Source: JALYUA01 sp039931865 (lineage in GTDB: Bacteria > Acidobacteriota > Thermoanaerobaculia > UBA5066 > Gp7-AA6). Taken from it: a stretch of DNA of 64,000 nucleotides. This document shows positions 1 to 7,952 of this stretch, piece after piece; position 1 is the stretch's first letter, and every line of letters begins with the position of its first letter. The stretch lies in the NCBI GenBank assembly GCA_039931865.1, contig JBDTRB010000006.1:1-64000 (forward strand). The letters are read 5' to 3'. The position numbers were made by a program, and so were the translations under genes. A model generated the notes under the pieces. The model saw only the letters and a list, made by a program, of their open reading frames with translations, did not search any database and was not told the DNA's origin.

Positions 1-95
1 GGGGCCACACGGCCCCCCCGCGCATGGAAGCCAGCCGTGTCGGCCGCGCGGCGGGGCGGACACGGCGCAGGAGCGTGCGCCAGAGAGAATCATGA

Positions 96-134
96 TGGCG
101 GCCCCCGGGATTCGAACCCGTGCGTCGGCCTCCG
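96..134 (-). pseudogene. tRNA-Glu 3'-half remnant
   Basis: Read on the minus strand, 130 down to 96 matches the variable region, T arm and acceptor 3' side of the intact tRNA-Glu at 225-301. It keeps the GGTTCGAATCCC T loop and the encoded CCA. Two bases are missing at the T stem/acceptor junction. Upstream of it, where the D arm and anticodon should be, there is only a C-rich run. It cannot fold as a tRNA, so it is a broken copy left by the tandem duplication. Confidence 0.7.
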
Positions 135-141
135 GGGGGCT

Positions 142-165
142 CGGGGGGGCCACACGGCCCCCCCG
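142..165 (-). terminator. Strong GC hairpin after tRNA-Glu
   Basis: A perfect 10-base-pair stem (142-151 with 156-165) closes on an ACAC loop. It lies 60 bases beyond the 3' end of tRNA-Glu, so it would end the tRNA transcript. There is no T run, so factor-independent termination is not certain. The same hairpin, cut by the window edge, recurs at 1-20. Confidence 0.5.
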
Positions 166-224
166 CGCATGGAAGCCAGCCGTGAGGGACACGGCGCAGG
201 AGCATGCGCCAGAGAGGATGATGA

Positions 225-301
225 TGGCGGCCCCAACGGGATTCGAACCCGTGCGTCGGCCTTGAAAGAGCCGTGTCCTAACCCCTAGACGATGGGGCCG
301 C
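225..301 (-). tRNA. tRNA-Glu (anticodon UUC)
   Basis: The minus strand gives a full cloverleaf of 77 bases including an encoded CCA. The acceptor stem begins GCGGCCC and pairs with GGGCCGC. The anticodon stem CGGCT/GGCCG encloses the loop CTTTCAA, giving anticodon TTC. The T arm is ACGGG-TTCGAAT-CCCGT. Glutamyl-tRNA is also the substrate of HemA, whose gene lies about 32 kb away in this window. Confidence 0.95.
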
Positions 302-314
302 AGAGGAGCGAGGA

Positions 315-343
315 ACGATAGCACGGCGGCGAAGCGATTGAAC
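315..343 (-). promoter_or_regulatory. Likely promoter of tRNA-Glu
   Basis: On the minus strand there is a -35-like GTTCAA (343-338), a 17-base spacer and an extended -10 TGC-TATCGT (hexamer 320-315). The tRNA starts at 301, about 14 bases past the -10. The fit to the sigma-70 pattern is moderate. The tRNA-Lys gene is preceded by a similar TGCTATGTT. Confidence 0.45.
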
Positions 344-398
344 CGGAGACGCGCCGCCCGTCACGGGATACAGAGCCGCTGGAGCCGGCCGGGATTCC

Positions 399-1967
399 CT
401 ACGAGCCGGCGGGTGTCAGGACCGCGGCAGGAACATCGACGGCCGGCTGCCGCTCCTCGGCCGCGAGATACGCGTTCGGATCGTGGTGGATCGCGCCTTC
501 CGGCAGCCACTCCCACAGCGAACCCAGGTCCCGGCGAATCTGGTTCATGTAGAAGGCCGGGAGCTCCGTCGAGTCGCCGGCGAAGTAGCGGCGGACGACC
601 GGGTCGCCGTCCAGCAGGCCGCGCAGCTCCCTGTAGTACTTCAGGCGGCCCGCGCCTTCAGAGGAGACCGCTCGGACGAGATTCATCCAGCGCGGAATCG
701 CGGCGCGTGTCGCGCGGAAACGCTTCAGGACTGCCGGCGTCGAGAAGGTGTGACGCGTCAGGTCGATGACGCGATCGTAGAACTCCGGCCACGAATAGTT
801 CTGCGGCCTCACGTTCATCGCATGGTTGTTGTCGAGGAAGTGAAACGGGAAGGGGAGAACCCGGTTCGTTCGCTGGTACTCCAGGTTCAACGGCGCCGCT
901 CGGCCGAACGCCGACAGGAGCGAGTAACCCGGGAAGACGCCCGGCGCGAGATCGATGAACCGTTTCGTCAGCTCGAACGGCTCCTCTCCGGCGTCCGAGT
1001 CGAGCCCGAGGACGAAGTTCATCTGCAGATAGGGGATGTGCTTCAGGATCATGTTCGCGTGATCGGCGACCTGACGAACCTTCTCGATGCCCTTGTTCTG
1101 GCCGGTCTTCGACTTGTTGCCCATGTCGTACCAGGACTCGACTCCCGGCAGCAGCCCCTTGAATCCGGATCGCGCCATGCGCTGCACGTGCGGCTCGGAC
1201 AGAAGCGAGAGACTGCTCTCCGCGACGAAATCGATGCTGCCAGGAGGCACCGCCTCGTCGATCGCGTCCAGATACGCGTCGAAGCGGACGCCGAAATTCG
1301 GGTCGTGCCAGCCGACCCGCGGACGTTTCATCTCGCGAACGAGGAACCGGAGATCTTCGCGCAGAACGCCGAAGTCGAGCGGCTGATAAGGAACGGTCGC
1401 GTCGATGCAGAAGCTGCAGGTATACGGACAGCCGAGACTCCCGATCATCGGCACGAGCTTGAACAGCGGCGCCTTTCGCAGGGTCGGGGCAATGAATTTC
1501 CACCGCTCGCGGACGCCAGGAAGGGACGCGGGCTGCGTCGACGCCGAGAGGTGACGGCCCAGGGGACGGTGCGGGCCGGCGTCTTCCAACACGTCGCGGA
1601 TCACCTTTCGATCGGTGAAGCCGAGAACGTAATCGAAGTACCGGCGAGCGTCCTCCGGATAGCAGCGGGCGTGGGGACCTCCGAGCGCCGTGACGGCCCC
1701 TCGCGACCGGAACAGGTTGCTCAGCGAGTAGGACAGAAACGCCGACTCCGTGAAGCCGCCGAAGAAAACGAGATCGACCGATTCCGGCAGCTGTTCGGAG
1801 AGGTCCTCGAACCCGGTGTAGCAGACGAAGGTGACCTCGTGCCCCTCCGCCTCACACCAGGTCGCGACCACCTGCGGCATGATGCTCGCGAGGTTCGCGT
1901 TCATGACACGGGCGTAGAGAGCGCGGGTGGGCCCCTTGGCGACGAGATCGATGACGCCGATCTTCAG
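399..1967 (-). CDS. B12-binding domain radical SAM protein
   Basis: This is a radical S-adenosylmethionine enzyme with an N-terminal cobalamin-binding (Rossmann-like) domain, followed by the radical SAM barrel. The CxxxCxxC cluster ligands are in GCPYTCSFC, at residues 180, 184 and 187 counted from the start given here. Family members usually begin just before a KIGVIDLVAKGPTR-type strand. That strand is present here in frame (…KIGVIDLVAKGP…) upstream of the first ATG at 1904, but between it and the in-frame TGA at 1998 there is no ATG, GTG or TTG. I therefore place the start at CTG 1967 (522 residues), with AAAGG about 12 bases upstream. If only the ATG at 1904 is used the product is 501 residues and lacks the first strand. 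The substrate cannot be read from the sequence. It stands alone on the minus strand. Confidence 0.8.
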   Translation of the reverse strand: MKIGVIDLVAKGPTRALYARVMNANLASIMPQVVATWCEAEGHEVTFVCYTGFEDLSEQLPESVDLVFFGGFTESAFLSYSLSNLFRSRGAVTALGGPHARCYPEDARRYFDYVLGFTDRKVIRDVLEDAGPHRPLGRHLSASTQPASLPGVRERWKFIAPTLRKAPLFKLVPMIGSLGCPYTCSFCIDATVPYQPLDFGVLREDLRFLVREMKRPRVGWHDPNFGVRFDAYLDAIDEAVPPGSIDFVAESSLSLLSEPHVQRMARSGFKGLLPGVESWYDMGNKSKTGQNKGIEKVRQVADHANMILKHIPYLQMNFVLGLDSDAGEEPFELTKRFIDLAPGVFPGYSLLSAFGRAAPLNLEYQRTNRVLPFPFHFLDNNHAMNVRPQNYSWPEFYDRVIDLTRHTFSTPAVLKRFRATRAAIPRWMNLVRAVSSEGAGRLKYYRELRGLLDGDPVVRRYFAGDSTELPAFYMNQIRRDLGSLWEWLPEGAIHHDPNAYLAAEERQPAVDVPAAVLTPAGS

Positions 1968-2174
1968 CTTGCGCGTAAAGCCTTTCGGCCGCCCGGGTCA
2001 GAACCGCGGATGAGAAAGCGGATAAACCTGCCGAGGCGGGATCGAATGCTAAGGTATCAGCGCCCGCCACCGCGAAGCCCCATTTTCTTCACCACCGCCC
2101 GCGCCCTCGCCTTGCAGGCCGTATCCGATCCGATTTTTGTGGCCCGAAGTCCTTTTCCGAAGCAAGATAGCGAC

Positions 2175-2666
2175 ATGCATCGCGTCCTTCGGCGGTTCGC
2201 ATGGCTCCTGCTGGCGCCTGCCCTCGCCTGCTCAGAGAAGAGCACGATCACCAACCCGCTGACGCAGACGCCTGTCACCCCCTCGATCACGTTCCCTACG
2301 CCGATCGGGCCGGGGGGGACGCCCGTCGTCACGGGCACGCCGCTCGTGCCGACCGCCGGAGCGACGTTCACGCCGAGGACCACGACCCCCGTTCCGACCG
2401 CCGCGACCGTGACGCCCGGAGGACCGACCGCGACCCCGGCCGTCCTGACCGCGACCGTCGTCCCGACCGCGGGCCCCTCGGCAACTCCGCCGACCGCGGC
2501 CCCTCCGACCGCGACCCCGATCATCACGGGGACGCCGCTCCCGGCGACCCCGACCCCGCTCTTCACCCCGGTTCCGACGATCACCCCAGTGCCGACGATC
2601 ACGCCGATTTCGATCTTCACTCAGACCCCTATCTCCGCGACCGCGACTCCGAGGCCCACTCCCTAG
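2175..2666 (+). CDS. Thr/Pro-rich putative lipoprotein
   Basis: A 163-residue protein with a short basic start (MHRVLRR), a hydrophobic segment and a lipobox ending PALAC at residue 20, so it is probably a lipid-anchored export. The rest is low complexity, made almost entirely of Thr, Pro, Ala, Val and Gly with repeated TPTP, VPTA and TPVPTITPVP units and no predicted enzyme fold. It resembles an extended cell-surface stalk or linker. No partner gene is evident. The ATG at 2175 is chosen because it begins exactly at the signal sequence; the much longer open frame upstream is antisense to the radical SAM gene. Function unknown. Confidence 0.7.
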   Translation: MHRVLRRFAWLLLAPALACSEKSTITNPLTQTPVTPSITFPTPIGPGGTPVVTGTPLVPTAGATFTPRTTTPVPTAATVTPGGPTATPAVLTATVVPTAGPSATPPTAAPPTATPIITGTPLPATPTPLFTPVPTITPVPTITPISIFTQTPISATATPRPTP

Positions 2667-2751
2667 ATCCGGCGATGCAGCCGAGCCGTCTCCGTAGAGG
2701 GTGCGCTATCGGACAGACGGACCGCCCCATTCGGGGGAGAGTGCGACCCGT

Positions 2752-3009
2752 ATGGTTGGTGCGATCACGGGGCTTCTTGTGCGTGTCGAAGAGGGGGAGC
2801 TGGTGGTTTTCAATGCCCCTGGCGACGACATTGCCCTCTTCTCGCGCCCCGGTACCTCTTTTTCAGGACGGGTTCTGGAGACGATCGCCGGAGGCGGGGT
2901 CATCGCCTCGGTCGGTTCCTCCACCGCGACCAACGTCCGCCGGCTCCGTCTGAGAAATTCGGACGGCGGCGTGATCTACGACGAAAAGATCTTCGTCTAT
3001 CTGACCTGA
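2752..3009 (+). CDS. Small hypothetical protein
   Basis: An 85-residue product from ATG 2752, with GGGGAGAG about 10 bases upstream. The frame is open back to a GTG at 2701 (102 residues), but the extra residues look non-coding. The sequence alternates short beta-like strands (LLVRVEEGELVVF, RRLRLRNSDGGVIYDE) and has no signal peptide, membrane segment or cysteine. I do not recognise a family. It is convergent with the zinc-ribbon gene 41 bases away. Confidence 0.5.
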   Translation: MVGAITGLLVRVEEGELVVFNAPGDDIALFSRPGTSFSGRVLETIAGGGVIASVGSSTATNVRRLRLRNSDGGVIYDEKIFVYLT

Positions 3010-3050
3010 GGACTCAGCCGCGCTCGCGAACCGACTGTCTTCTGTCTTCG

Positions 3051-3245
3051 TCAAACCCTCGGGCGCTGGCGGCGGTCCTCGATGATGTTTCCGCTCGAGA
3101 TCGCTTCGCGGTTCGAGGCGTCGCAGCGACGGCAGACGAGCGGAATGACCTTGCCCTCCTGGATCTCTGTCGTCAGCGGCCGGTAATTCCGCTGGCCGCA
3201 GAACCGGCAGGACCACGAGAGAAGCTTCACGTTGTCTGGTGTCAT
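3051..3245 (-). CDS. Zinc-ribbon hypothetical protein
   Basis: A small protein with two CxxC pairs, CRFC and CRRC, spaced about 28 residues apart as in a zinc ribbon. Starting at ATG 3245 it is 64 residues. An ATG at 3329 would give 92 residues and add a further CSSC near the N terminus. Neither start has a clear ribosome-binding site. Such ribbons bind nucleic acid or a protein partner, but nothing here shows which. Confidence 0.55.
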   Translation of the reverse strand: MTPDNVKLLSWSCRFCGQRNYRPLTTEIQEGKVIPLVCRRCDASNREAISSGNIIEDRRQRPRV

Positions 3246-3698
3246 GTCTGTCCAGGCCACGCGTGCGGTCTCGAAAGGCTTCGCTTCCGGCGAAGGATTG
3301 CAGGACGAGCACCCGGGACCCAGGCGCATTGTCGCAGTTTCCGGCGCCTCCCGACGCCCGCCGACCGAGGGTCAGGCCTGGACGCCCGGAAAATGCAGCA
3401 GCCTGCGCCCCACCGGATTCGATTTTCGAAGAACGCCTCCCGGGGAACCGGCGGCGGGGGCGGGTAAAGAGCGGCCTGGATTTCAGAGCGGCGGAAGAAG
3501 GCAAAGAGAAACATCTCGGAATCGAATACGCAGCGAAGGCCGAGTACTCCACGGCCGGGGGAATCGCATTCTTCGGGCCACCGCAAACGCCTCGCAAGCG
3601 ATGGACAAAGTCCAAACAATGTACGCGAGCGTACTAAGGGACTCACCCCCCTTGCGGTAGCTTGGTGATCCGATACACCGTCTCATCAAGGAGCCGAG
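3246..3698. other. Intergenic region upstream of kaiC
   Basis: About 450 bases lie between the divergent zinc-ribbon and kaiC starts. I see no convincing gene in it. It contains the inverted repeat annotated at 3621-3634 and, nearer kaiC, a weak promoter-like TTGCGG (from 3652). The ribosome-binding site AAGGAG is at 3689-3694. Confidence 0.4.
3621..3634. promoter_or_regulatory. Inverted repeat, possible operator of kaiC
   Basis: GTACGC-GA-GCGTAC is a perfect 6-base dyad 65 bases before the kaiC start, within the only sizeable gap upstream of that operon. Position and symmetry would suit a dimeric regulator. There is no second copy in the window to support it. Confidence 0.3.
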
Positions 3699-5465
3699 TT
3701 GGGCAGACAACCCACGGCAAAGAATCGGTCGGGAGCGGAACCTCGCCGCCGAGGCATCCAGAAATCGCGCACCGGGATCACCGGGCTCGACGAGATCACC
3801 GGCGGAGGATTTCCGACGGGCCGTCCCACCCTGATCTGCGGAAGCGCGGGCTGCGGAAAGACGCTGTTCGCCATGGAGTTCTTAATCCGCGGCGCGACCG
3901 AGTCCAACGAGCCGGGCGTCTTCATGGCGTTCGAAGAAACGGCGAAAGACCTCACCGAGAACGTCCGGTCTCTCGGCTTCGACCTGGACGATCTCGTGCG
4001 CAGGAAGAGGGTCGTCGTCGATTACGTGCACATTGAGGCATCGGAAGTCGAAGAGTCGGGCGAATACGACCTCGAAGGGCTCTTCATCCGTCTGGGGCAG
4101 GCGATCGACGAAATCGGGGCGAAGCGCGTGGTGCTCGACACGATCGAGGTCCTCTTCGGGGCACTTCCGAACGAGGCGATTCTCCGCGCGGAGCTGCGGC
4201 GCCTCTTCCGCTGGCTGAAGGACCGTAACGTCACCGCGGTCATCACCGGTGAGCGGGGGGCCGGCACGCTGACCCGCCAGGGAATCGAAGAGTACGTCTC
4301 CGACTGCGTCATCCTGCTGGACCACCGGGTCAACGACCAGGTCTCGACCCGCCGCCTTCGCATCGTGAAATACCGCGGAACGACTCACGGAACGAACGAA
4401 TACCCGTTCCTGATCGACGAAACGGGAATCTCCGTCCTGCCGATCACCAGCGAGGGCCTCAAGCACACGGTCAGCGACGAACGGATCTCGAGCGGCGTGG
4501 CCGCGCTCGACACGATGCTCGCCGGCAAGGGCTTCCACCGGGGCAGCAGCATCCTGATCTCCGGCACGGCCGGCACGGGGAAGACGAGCCTGGCCGCGCA
4601 CTTTGCAGACGCCACCTGCAGGCGCGGAGAGCGGTGTCTCTACTTCGCGTTCGAGGAATCCGAAAGCCAGTTTCTCCGCAACATGCGCTCGATCGGCGTC
4701 AACCTCGGACCGCAGGTTCGCAGGGGGCTGCTCCGGTTTCACGCGTCCCGGCCGACCCTGTATGGCCTGGAGATGCACCTCGCGACCATGCACAAAGCGG
4801 TGCAGGATTTCGACCCGAGCGTGGTCATCATCGATCCCATTTCGAATTTCGCTGCCGGCGGAACGATGTCCGAGTCCTCGGCGATGCTCACCCGGCTGCT
4901 CGATCAGCTGAAGGCGCGCCAGACGACCGTGTTCATGACGAACCTGACCTCCGGAGCAAACGCGCTGGAAAGCACGCAGATCGGGATCTCGTCGCTCGTC
5001 GACAACTGGCTGCTCCTTCGGGACATCGAGTTAAACGGCGAGCGCAACCGGGGGATGTACGTGCTGAAGGCTCGCGGCACCGCGCACTCGAATCAGATTC
5101 GCGAGTTTCTGCTGACCGACCGCGGCATCCAGCTCGAAGAGGTCTACGTCGGCCGGGAGGGCGTCCTCACGGGATCCTCCCGCGTCGCTCAGGAAAATCG
5201 CGAACAGGAAGAGGCCAGGGCCCGGCGCGAAGAAGCGGAATCGAAACGGCGCGTACTGGCCCGCCGCCAGCAGGCACTCGAGGCGCAGATCGCCGGGCTG
5301 CGCGCCGAGTTCGAAACGGAACAGGAAGACCTCCGAAGAAGTGTGGAAGAGCAGGCCGCGGAAGAGGCGCTGCGGAAAGAGGATCAAAGCCTTCTGGCGA
5401 GGAGCCGAAAGGCCGCGCCTCAAAGCGGCGGGCGTCAGCGGCCGGCGCGCGGGAGCGCGCGATGA
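3699..5465 (+). CDS. kaiC: KaiC-like double-domain ATPase
   Basis: A 588-residue RecA-fold protein with two KaiC domains. CI has Walker A GSAGCGKT (48-55) and catalytic Glu79/Glu80. CII has Walker A GTAGTGKT (289-296) and Glu319/Glu320. At the place of the cyanobacterial phosphorylation pair Ser431/Thr432 this protein has IGISSLVDN, with Ser431 and Ser432, so autophosphorylation is plausible. After CII (about residue 500) comes a charged coiled-coil tail of about 75 residues (EEARARREEAESKRR…) not present in the 519-residue cyanobacterial protein. The start is TTG 3699, with AAGGAG 5 bases before it. It overlaps kaiB by 4 bases (ATGA), and a hybrid histidine kinase follows. No KaiA-like gene is present. 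Known KaiC proteins outside cyanobacteria act in timing or stress response; which applies here is unknown. Confidence 0.92.
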   Translation: MGRQPTAKNRSGAEPRRRGIQKSRTGITGLDEITGGGFPTGRPTLICGSAGCGKTLFAMEFLIRGATESNEPGVFMAFEETAKDLTENVRSLGFDLDDLVRRKRVVVDYVHIEASEVEESGEYDLEGLFIRLGQAIDEIGAKRVVLDTIEVLFGALPNEAILRAELRRLFRWLKDRNVTAVITGERGAGTLTRQGIEEYVSDCVILLDHRVNDQVSTRRLRIVKYRGTTHGTNEYPFLIDETGISVLPITSEGLKHTVSDERISSGVAALDTMLAGKGFHRGSSILISGTAGTGKTSLAAHFADATCRRGERCLYFAFEESESQFLRNMRSIGVNLGPQVRRGLLRFHASRPTLYGLEMHLATMHKAVQDFDPSVVIIDPISNFAAGGTMSESSAMLTRLLDQLKARQTTVFMTNLTSGANALESTQIGISSLVDNWLLLRDIELNGERNRGMYVLKARGTAHSNQIREFLLTDRGIQLEEVYVGREGVLTGSSRVAQENREQEEARARREEAESKRRVLARRQQALEAQIAGLRAEFETEQEDLRRSVEEQAAEEALRKEDQSLLARSRKAAPQSGGRQRPARGSAR

Positions 5466-5833
5466 AGCAGACTGCCACGGCCGCCAAACCCGTCGTGAAA
5501 AAAGCGCGTCCAAAAACCGCACCGAAGTCCGTGCCCGGCCGGCCGTTCTGGGACCTGCGCCTCTACGTCGCAGGGCAGACGCCGAAGTCGATAACCGCTT
5601 TGAACAACCTGCGCCGGATCTGCGAAGAACATCTCGAGGGTAAGTATCGGATCCAGGTCATCGACCTCGTCAAGAATCCGGCGCTCGCGCGCGGGGACCA
5701 GATCGTCGCGATTCCGACCCTCGTCCGGAGCGTCCCGGCCCCCCTCCGGCGGATGATCGGCGACCTCTCGAGCACCGAGCGGGTCTTAGTCGGACTCGAC
5801 GTGCGCCCTTACACCTCCCGCGGAGACGAATAG
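5462..5833 (+). CDS. kaiB: KaiB-like protein
   Basis: A 123-residue protein with a thioredoxin-like KaiB domain (LRLYVAGQTPKSITALNNLR … IVAIPTLVR) that binds KaiC in the known clock systems. About 25 basic residues rich in Lys, Ala and Pro precede the domain, giving a tail not seen in the roughly 100-residue cyanobacterial KaiB. The start ATG overlaps the kaiC stop as ATGA, so the two are almost certainly co-translated. The conserved segment after the first helix (RICEEHLEGKYRIQVIDLV) is intact. Confidence 0.9.
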   Translation: MKQTATAAKPVVKKARPKTAPKSVPGRPFWDLRLYVAGQTPKSITALNNLRRICEEHLEGKYRIQVIDLVKNPALARGDQIVAIPTLVRSVPAPLRRMIGDLSSTERVLVGLDVRPYTSRGDE

Positions 5834-5885
5834 AGACAGCGGCCATGATGCAGTCGCAAACGACCGGGAGCTTTCGGAGGTTTCG

Positions 5886-7922
5886 ATGAGCGGAGCAGAC
5901 GCGAGGCGCACTGTTTCGGACCTGATGAAGCGGCTCGAAGAGGCGGAGGACACGATCCGGGCGATCCGCGACGGCGAAGTGGACGCGTTCGTGATGCGGG
6001 CGGCCCAGGAAGAGAGAGTCTTCGCCGTCGCGTCGGCTGACGGCCCATACCGGCTCCTCGTCGAGAGGATGCAGCAGGGCGCGGCCACCCTGAGCAGCGA
6101 CGGGGCCGTCCTCTACTGCAATCAGCGGTTCGCGGAGCTCCTGAGCACCTCACCGGAGCACGTCTTCGGCGAGAGCTTCGGCCGATTCGTCCAGGCGGGC
6201 AACCGCCTTCTCTGGAATGCTCTATGCCGCCGCGGGGAGGAAGAAGGAAACAGCCAGGGAGAGATCACCCTCGAGAGGGTCGACGGGGGCCTCGTTCCCG
6301 TTTACGCCACGATCGGCTCGTTTGGGAAGGACATCGGCGCGCTCTCCCTGATGCTCACAGACCTCACGGAGCACAAGCGGCTCGAGGCGGTCGTCGCTTC
6401 CGAAGCGCTCTCGCTGTCGATCCTGGAGCAGGCGGCGGACGCGATCCTCGTGTGCGACGCGGATGGAAGGATCGTGCGCGTCTCGCGAGCGGCCGAGGAG
6501 CTGTGCGCGGGTAACCCGATGCTTCAAAGGTTCCAGGACTCCTTCGACCTGTTCATCGAACCGGCCGCGGGCGCTGCCGCAAACCGCCGCGACACACCCT
6601 CCCGGCGCCGCTTTTCCGTCGAGCCGTTGCTCGCCGGGGAAACGATCCGAGGCCTCGAGGTCTGCCTCGAGCGCGAGTCCGGACAGTTGAGCCTGCTCCT
6701 GGGCGGCGGGCCCCTCCGGACGGATGGAAAGACGATCGGCTGCGTCGTGACCTTGACCGACATTTCGGATCGTAAGAAAGTCGAGGAGGCCCTGCGCGAT
6801 GCCGACCAGCGCAAGGACGAGTTCCTCGCGGTCCTCGGGCACGAGCTGCGCAATGCGCTCGGCCCGATTCGCAACGCGGCTCAGCTTCAAAAGCTCGCGG
6901 CCGGCGACATCGATGCGACGACCCACGCGCGGAACATGATCGAGCGGCAGGTCGGCCACATGACGCGACTGATCGACGACCTTTTAGACGTGACACGGAT
7001 CGCGAACGGCAAGATCCTTCTGCGACGCGACCCGGTGGAGCTCTCTGCGCTGGTGGAGTCGATCGTCGAAGACCACCGGGCTGCTCTCGAGACGTCCGGA
7101 CTGACCGTCGACGTGGAGCTCCCTGCCGAACCGATCGAGACGGTCGGTGACGCGACCCGGCTCACGCAGGTCGTCGGAAACGTGCTGCAGAACGCGGCAA
7201 AGTTCACGGACCGCGGGGGTCGGGTGAGGATTCGAGTTGCCTCCGGCGAAGACGGGACGGCAACGATCGCGATCCGCGACACGGGCATCGGCATGGACAC
7301 GGACACACTCGCGCGGGTGTTCGACTATTTCAGTCAGTCCGACCGCAGCGTGGATCGCAGCCGCGGGGGACTCGGCCTCGGGATGGCGCTCGCCAGGGGC
7401 CTGGTCGAGCTGCACGGCGGCCGGATGACGGCCGGAAGCGAAGGGCCCGGCCGCGGCTCCGAGTTCGTGATCCGGCTTCCCCTTCCCCTTCCGTTAGCCG
7501 AGCAGCCGAAACCAGCACGGGACATGGAGAAACCCTCCGCCGACATGACAGGGAAGCTCAAGCGAGTCCTGATCATCGAAGACAACGTCGACATGGCGGA
7601 AAGCCTGCGGATGCTGTTCGATTTGAGCGGATATCCGGTCGCCTGCGCATACAACGGGTTTACGGGCGTCGAGCTGGCGGCCGAATTTCGCCCGGATGTG
7701 GTCCTCTGCGACATCGGGCTTCCGGGCGGCATGGACGGGTATGCGGTGGCGGCGGCTCTGCGTCTCGATCCCAGGACGAGATCGGCGACTCTCGTGGCGC
7801 TCTCCGGCTACGCTCACGACGACGACCAGCGGCACGCGCTCGAGGCCGGGTTCGACCTGCACGTCAAGAAGCCGATCGAGTTCGAGACCCTCGAGCGGGT
7901 GCTCGCCTCCCTCGGGGAGTGA
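5886..7922 (+). CDS. Hybrid histidine kinase with PAS domains and receiver
   Basis: A 678-residue soluble hybrid sensor kinase. The order is: short helical start containing IRDGEVDAFV, PAS (about 55-165), a second PAS-like region (about 170-290), HisKA with phosphoacceptor His319 (LGHELRNALGPI), HATPase (about 415-535, DTGIGMD and GGLGLGMALA boxes), and a C-terminal receiver with Asp609 (LCDIGLPG), acidic pair in IIEDN and Lys in VKKP. There is no membrane segment. It lies 52 bases after kaiB with its own GGAGG site, and is probably in the same transcript, so it is the likely signalling output or input partner of KaiC/KaiB. No DNA-binding regulator is adjacent. Confidence 0.9.
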   Translation: MSGADARRTVSDLMKRLEEAEDTIRAIRDGEVDAFVMRAAQEERVFAVASADGPYRLLVERMQQGAATLSSDGAVLYCNQRFAELLSTSPEHVFGESFGRFVQAGNRLLWNALCRRGEEEGNSQGEITLERVDGGLVPVYATIGSFGKDIGALSLMLTDLTEHKRLEAVVASEALSLSILEQAADAILVCDADGRIVRVSRAAEELCAGNPMLQRFQDSFDLFIEPAAGAAANRRDTPSRRRFSVEPLLAGETIRGLEVCLERESGQLSLLLGGGPLRTDGKTIGCVVTLTDISDRKKVEEALRDADQRKDEFLAVLGHELRNALGPIRNAAQLQKLAAGDIDATTHARNMIERQVGHMTRLIDDLLDVTRIANGKILLRRDPVELSALVESIVEDHRAALETSGLTVDVELPAEPIETVGDATRLTQVVGNVLQNAAKFTDRGGRVRIRVASGEDGTATIAIRDTGIGMDTDTLARVFDYFSQSDRSVDRSRGGLGLGMALARGLVELHGGRMTAGSEGPGRGSEFVIRLPLPLPLAEQPKPARDMEKPSADMTGKLKRVLIIEDNVDMAESLRMLFDLSGYPVACAYNGFTGVELAAEFRPDVVLCDIGLPGGMDGYAVAAALRLDPRTRSATLVALSGYAHDDDQRHALEAGFDLHVKKPIEFETLERVLASLGE

Positions 7923-7952
7923 GGCCGCGGGGACAGCCGGGAGAGAGGTCTT

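Larger units (their letters stand above)
1..261. repeat. Imperfect tandem duplication around tRNA-Glu
   Basis: Two copies of the same stretch lie head to tail: 1-130 and 146-261. Each copy has, in order, a GC hairpin, a shared GCGCATGGAAGCCAGCCGTG block, an ACACGGCGCAGGAGC block and the 3' half of a tRNA-Glu gene read on the minus strand. The offset is 145 bases at the hairpin and 129 at the tRNA end, because the first copy carries extra GC-rich bases after position 40. Only the second copy continues into a complete tRNA. The first copy starts at the window edge, so the array may extend further left. Confidence 0.8.

Noticed and set aside
37..288. Plus-strand open frame of 83 codons containing a GIRTRASALKE-like end
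   Set aside because: It is the antisense of the tRNA-Glu block; such false frames over tRNA genes are common.
483..2666. 727-codon plus-strand open frame
   Set aside because: The part before 2175 is the shadow of the radical SAM gene on the other strand in a high-GC frame; only the lipoprotein at the end is real.
3330..3660. Several open frames upstream of kaiC on both strands
   Set aside because: No ribosome-binding sites, Arg/Pro/Ser-rich composition and mutually overlapping; not supported as genes.
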